DNA of 33,770 nt. Origin: an uncultured Photobacterium sp. Lineage in GTDB: Bacteria > Pseudomonadota > Gammaproteobacteria > Enterobacterales > Vibrionaceae. The notes beneath the pieces are model-generated. The model worked only from the letters and a program-made list of their open reading frames with translations. It made no database searches and was not told the origin of the DNA. The stretch is from assembly GCA_947039005.1 (NCBI GenBank), contig CAMQXY010000027.1, positions 1 through 33,770 of the forward strand, read 5' to 3'. Positions 33,345 through 33,770 of the stretch are shown here, in pieces (position 1 is the first letter of the stretch; every line of letters begins with the position of its first letter). The translations under genes and the position numbers were made by a program.

Positions 33345-33770
33345 ATGACTAGTACAAACAAAGCAAAAAAAGGGGGGATCAGCATATTCGCGTTAGCGAT
33401 GTTAAACATCGTTGCTGTTGTGAGTTTGCGGGGTCTTCCTGCTGAAGCAGAATACGGATTGAGCTCCATTTTTTATTATATTTTTGCCGCTATTGTATTT
33501 CTGGTTCCAGTATCACTTGTAGCCGCTGAACTCGCTACAGGTTGGTCTGAAAAAGGTGGGGTTTTCCGCTGGGTAGGTGAAGCTTTTGGTCCTCGATTAG
33601 CTTTAGTTGCTATCTTCATGTTATGGATTGAAGTTACAGTATGGTTCCCAACAGCACTAACTTTTGGTTCAGTTTCACTCGCATTTATGGGTCCTCATCA
33701 ATCATTGGACCAAGCGTTATCACAAAATAAATTCTTCGTACTTGGAATAGTATTAGCTATTTACTGGTTA
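33345..33770 (+). CDS. APC-family amino-acid transporter, GadC-like (partial)
   Basis: The first 142 residues of a membrane transporter that continues past the right edge. After a short charged N-terminus come hydrophobic helices at about 12-28, 41-64, 84-105 and 129-142. SLVAAELATGWSEKGGVFRWVGEAFGPR is typical of the APC superfamily, closest in style to the GadC glutamate/GABA antiporter group (AELAT..EGGVFxWV). The substrate cannot be told from this part. No clear ribosome binding site precedes the ATG. The upstream region has an ARG-box-like sequence. Confidence 0.8.
   Translation, partial: MTSTNKAKKGGISIFALAMLNIVAVVSLRGLPAEAEYGLSSIFYYIFAAIVFLVPVSLVAAELATGWSEKGGVFRWVGEAFGPRLALVAIFMLWIEVTVWFPTALTFGSVSLAFMGPHQSLDQALSQNKFFVLGIVLAIYWL

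Overview
The window is a stretch of gammaproteobacterial core chromosome, most likely from Vibrionaceae and probably Photobacterium. The evidence is an AT-rich base composition, proteins close to but clearly diverged from their E. coli counterparts, the long form of DapD, and a gene order (csrB, syd, queF, ppnN, xni, rlmM/ygdD/gcvA, csdA-csdE, tcdA, mltA, argA, recD-recB-recC) that follows E. coli while lacking sdaCB, amiC and ptrA. The species call is inference. I see no rRNA, tRNA, prophage, insertion sequence or CRISPR array.

Region 1 (1-3.7 kb): a 7-bp tandem repeat at the left edge, then the minus-strand sRNA csrB with its terminator and an upstream UvrY/GacA-type box. Next come two small plus-strand genes (a DUF2789 protein and an unrecognised coiled-coil protein), the minus-strand pair syd and DUF2310 zinc-ribbon gene, and divergent queF.

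Region 2 (3.8-10.3 kb): two plus-strand genes whose products end in GGDEF-like domains with broken catalytic signatures (a TPR membrane protein and a coiled-coil protein), then ppnN and xni.

Region 3 (10.3-16.4 kb): the minus-strand cluster gcvA, alpha/beta hydrolase, ygdD, rlmM with overlapping or nearly touching ends. The sRNA gcvB is divergent from gcvA. It is followed by the sulfur-transfer genes csdA-csdE and, convergent to them, their partner tcdA.

Region 4 (16.4-28.9 kb): mltA, divergent argA, then minus-strand recC, recB and recD. The recC-recB gap is 279 bp and full of inverted repeats. A perfect LexA-type box lies over the likely -35 of recC.

Region 5 (28.9-33.77 kb): a YeiE-like LysR regulator, a divergent Tag-family glycosylase facing yebG across one LexA box, dapD, a small membrane protein, and the start of an APC-family amino-acid transporter that runs off the right edge.

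Two functional themes stand out. One is post-transcriptional control, with both CsrB and GcvB encoded here. The other is DNA damage and repair, with RecBCD, YebG, a 3-methyladenine glycosylase and ExoIX, two of whose promoter regions carry LexA-type boxes. I found no clear new defence system or mobile system. The best leads for something undescribed are the structured recC-recB gap, the likely SOS control of recCBD and the two degenerate GGDEF proteins.
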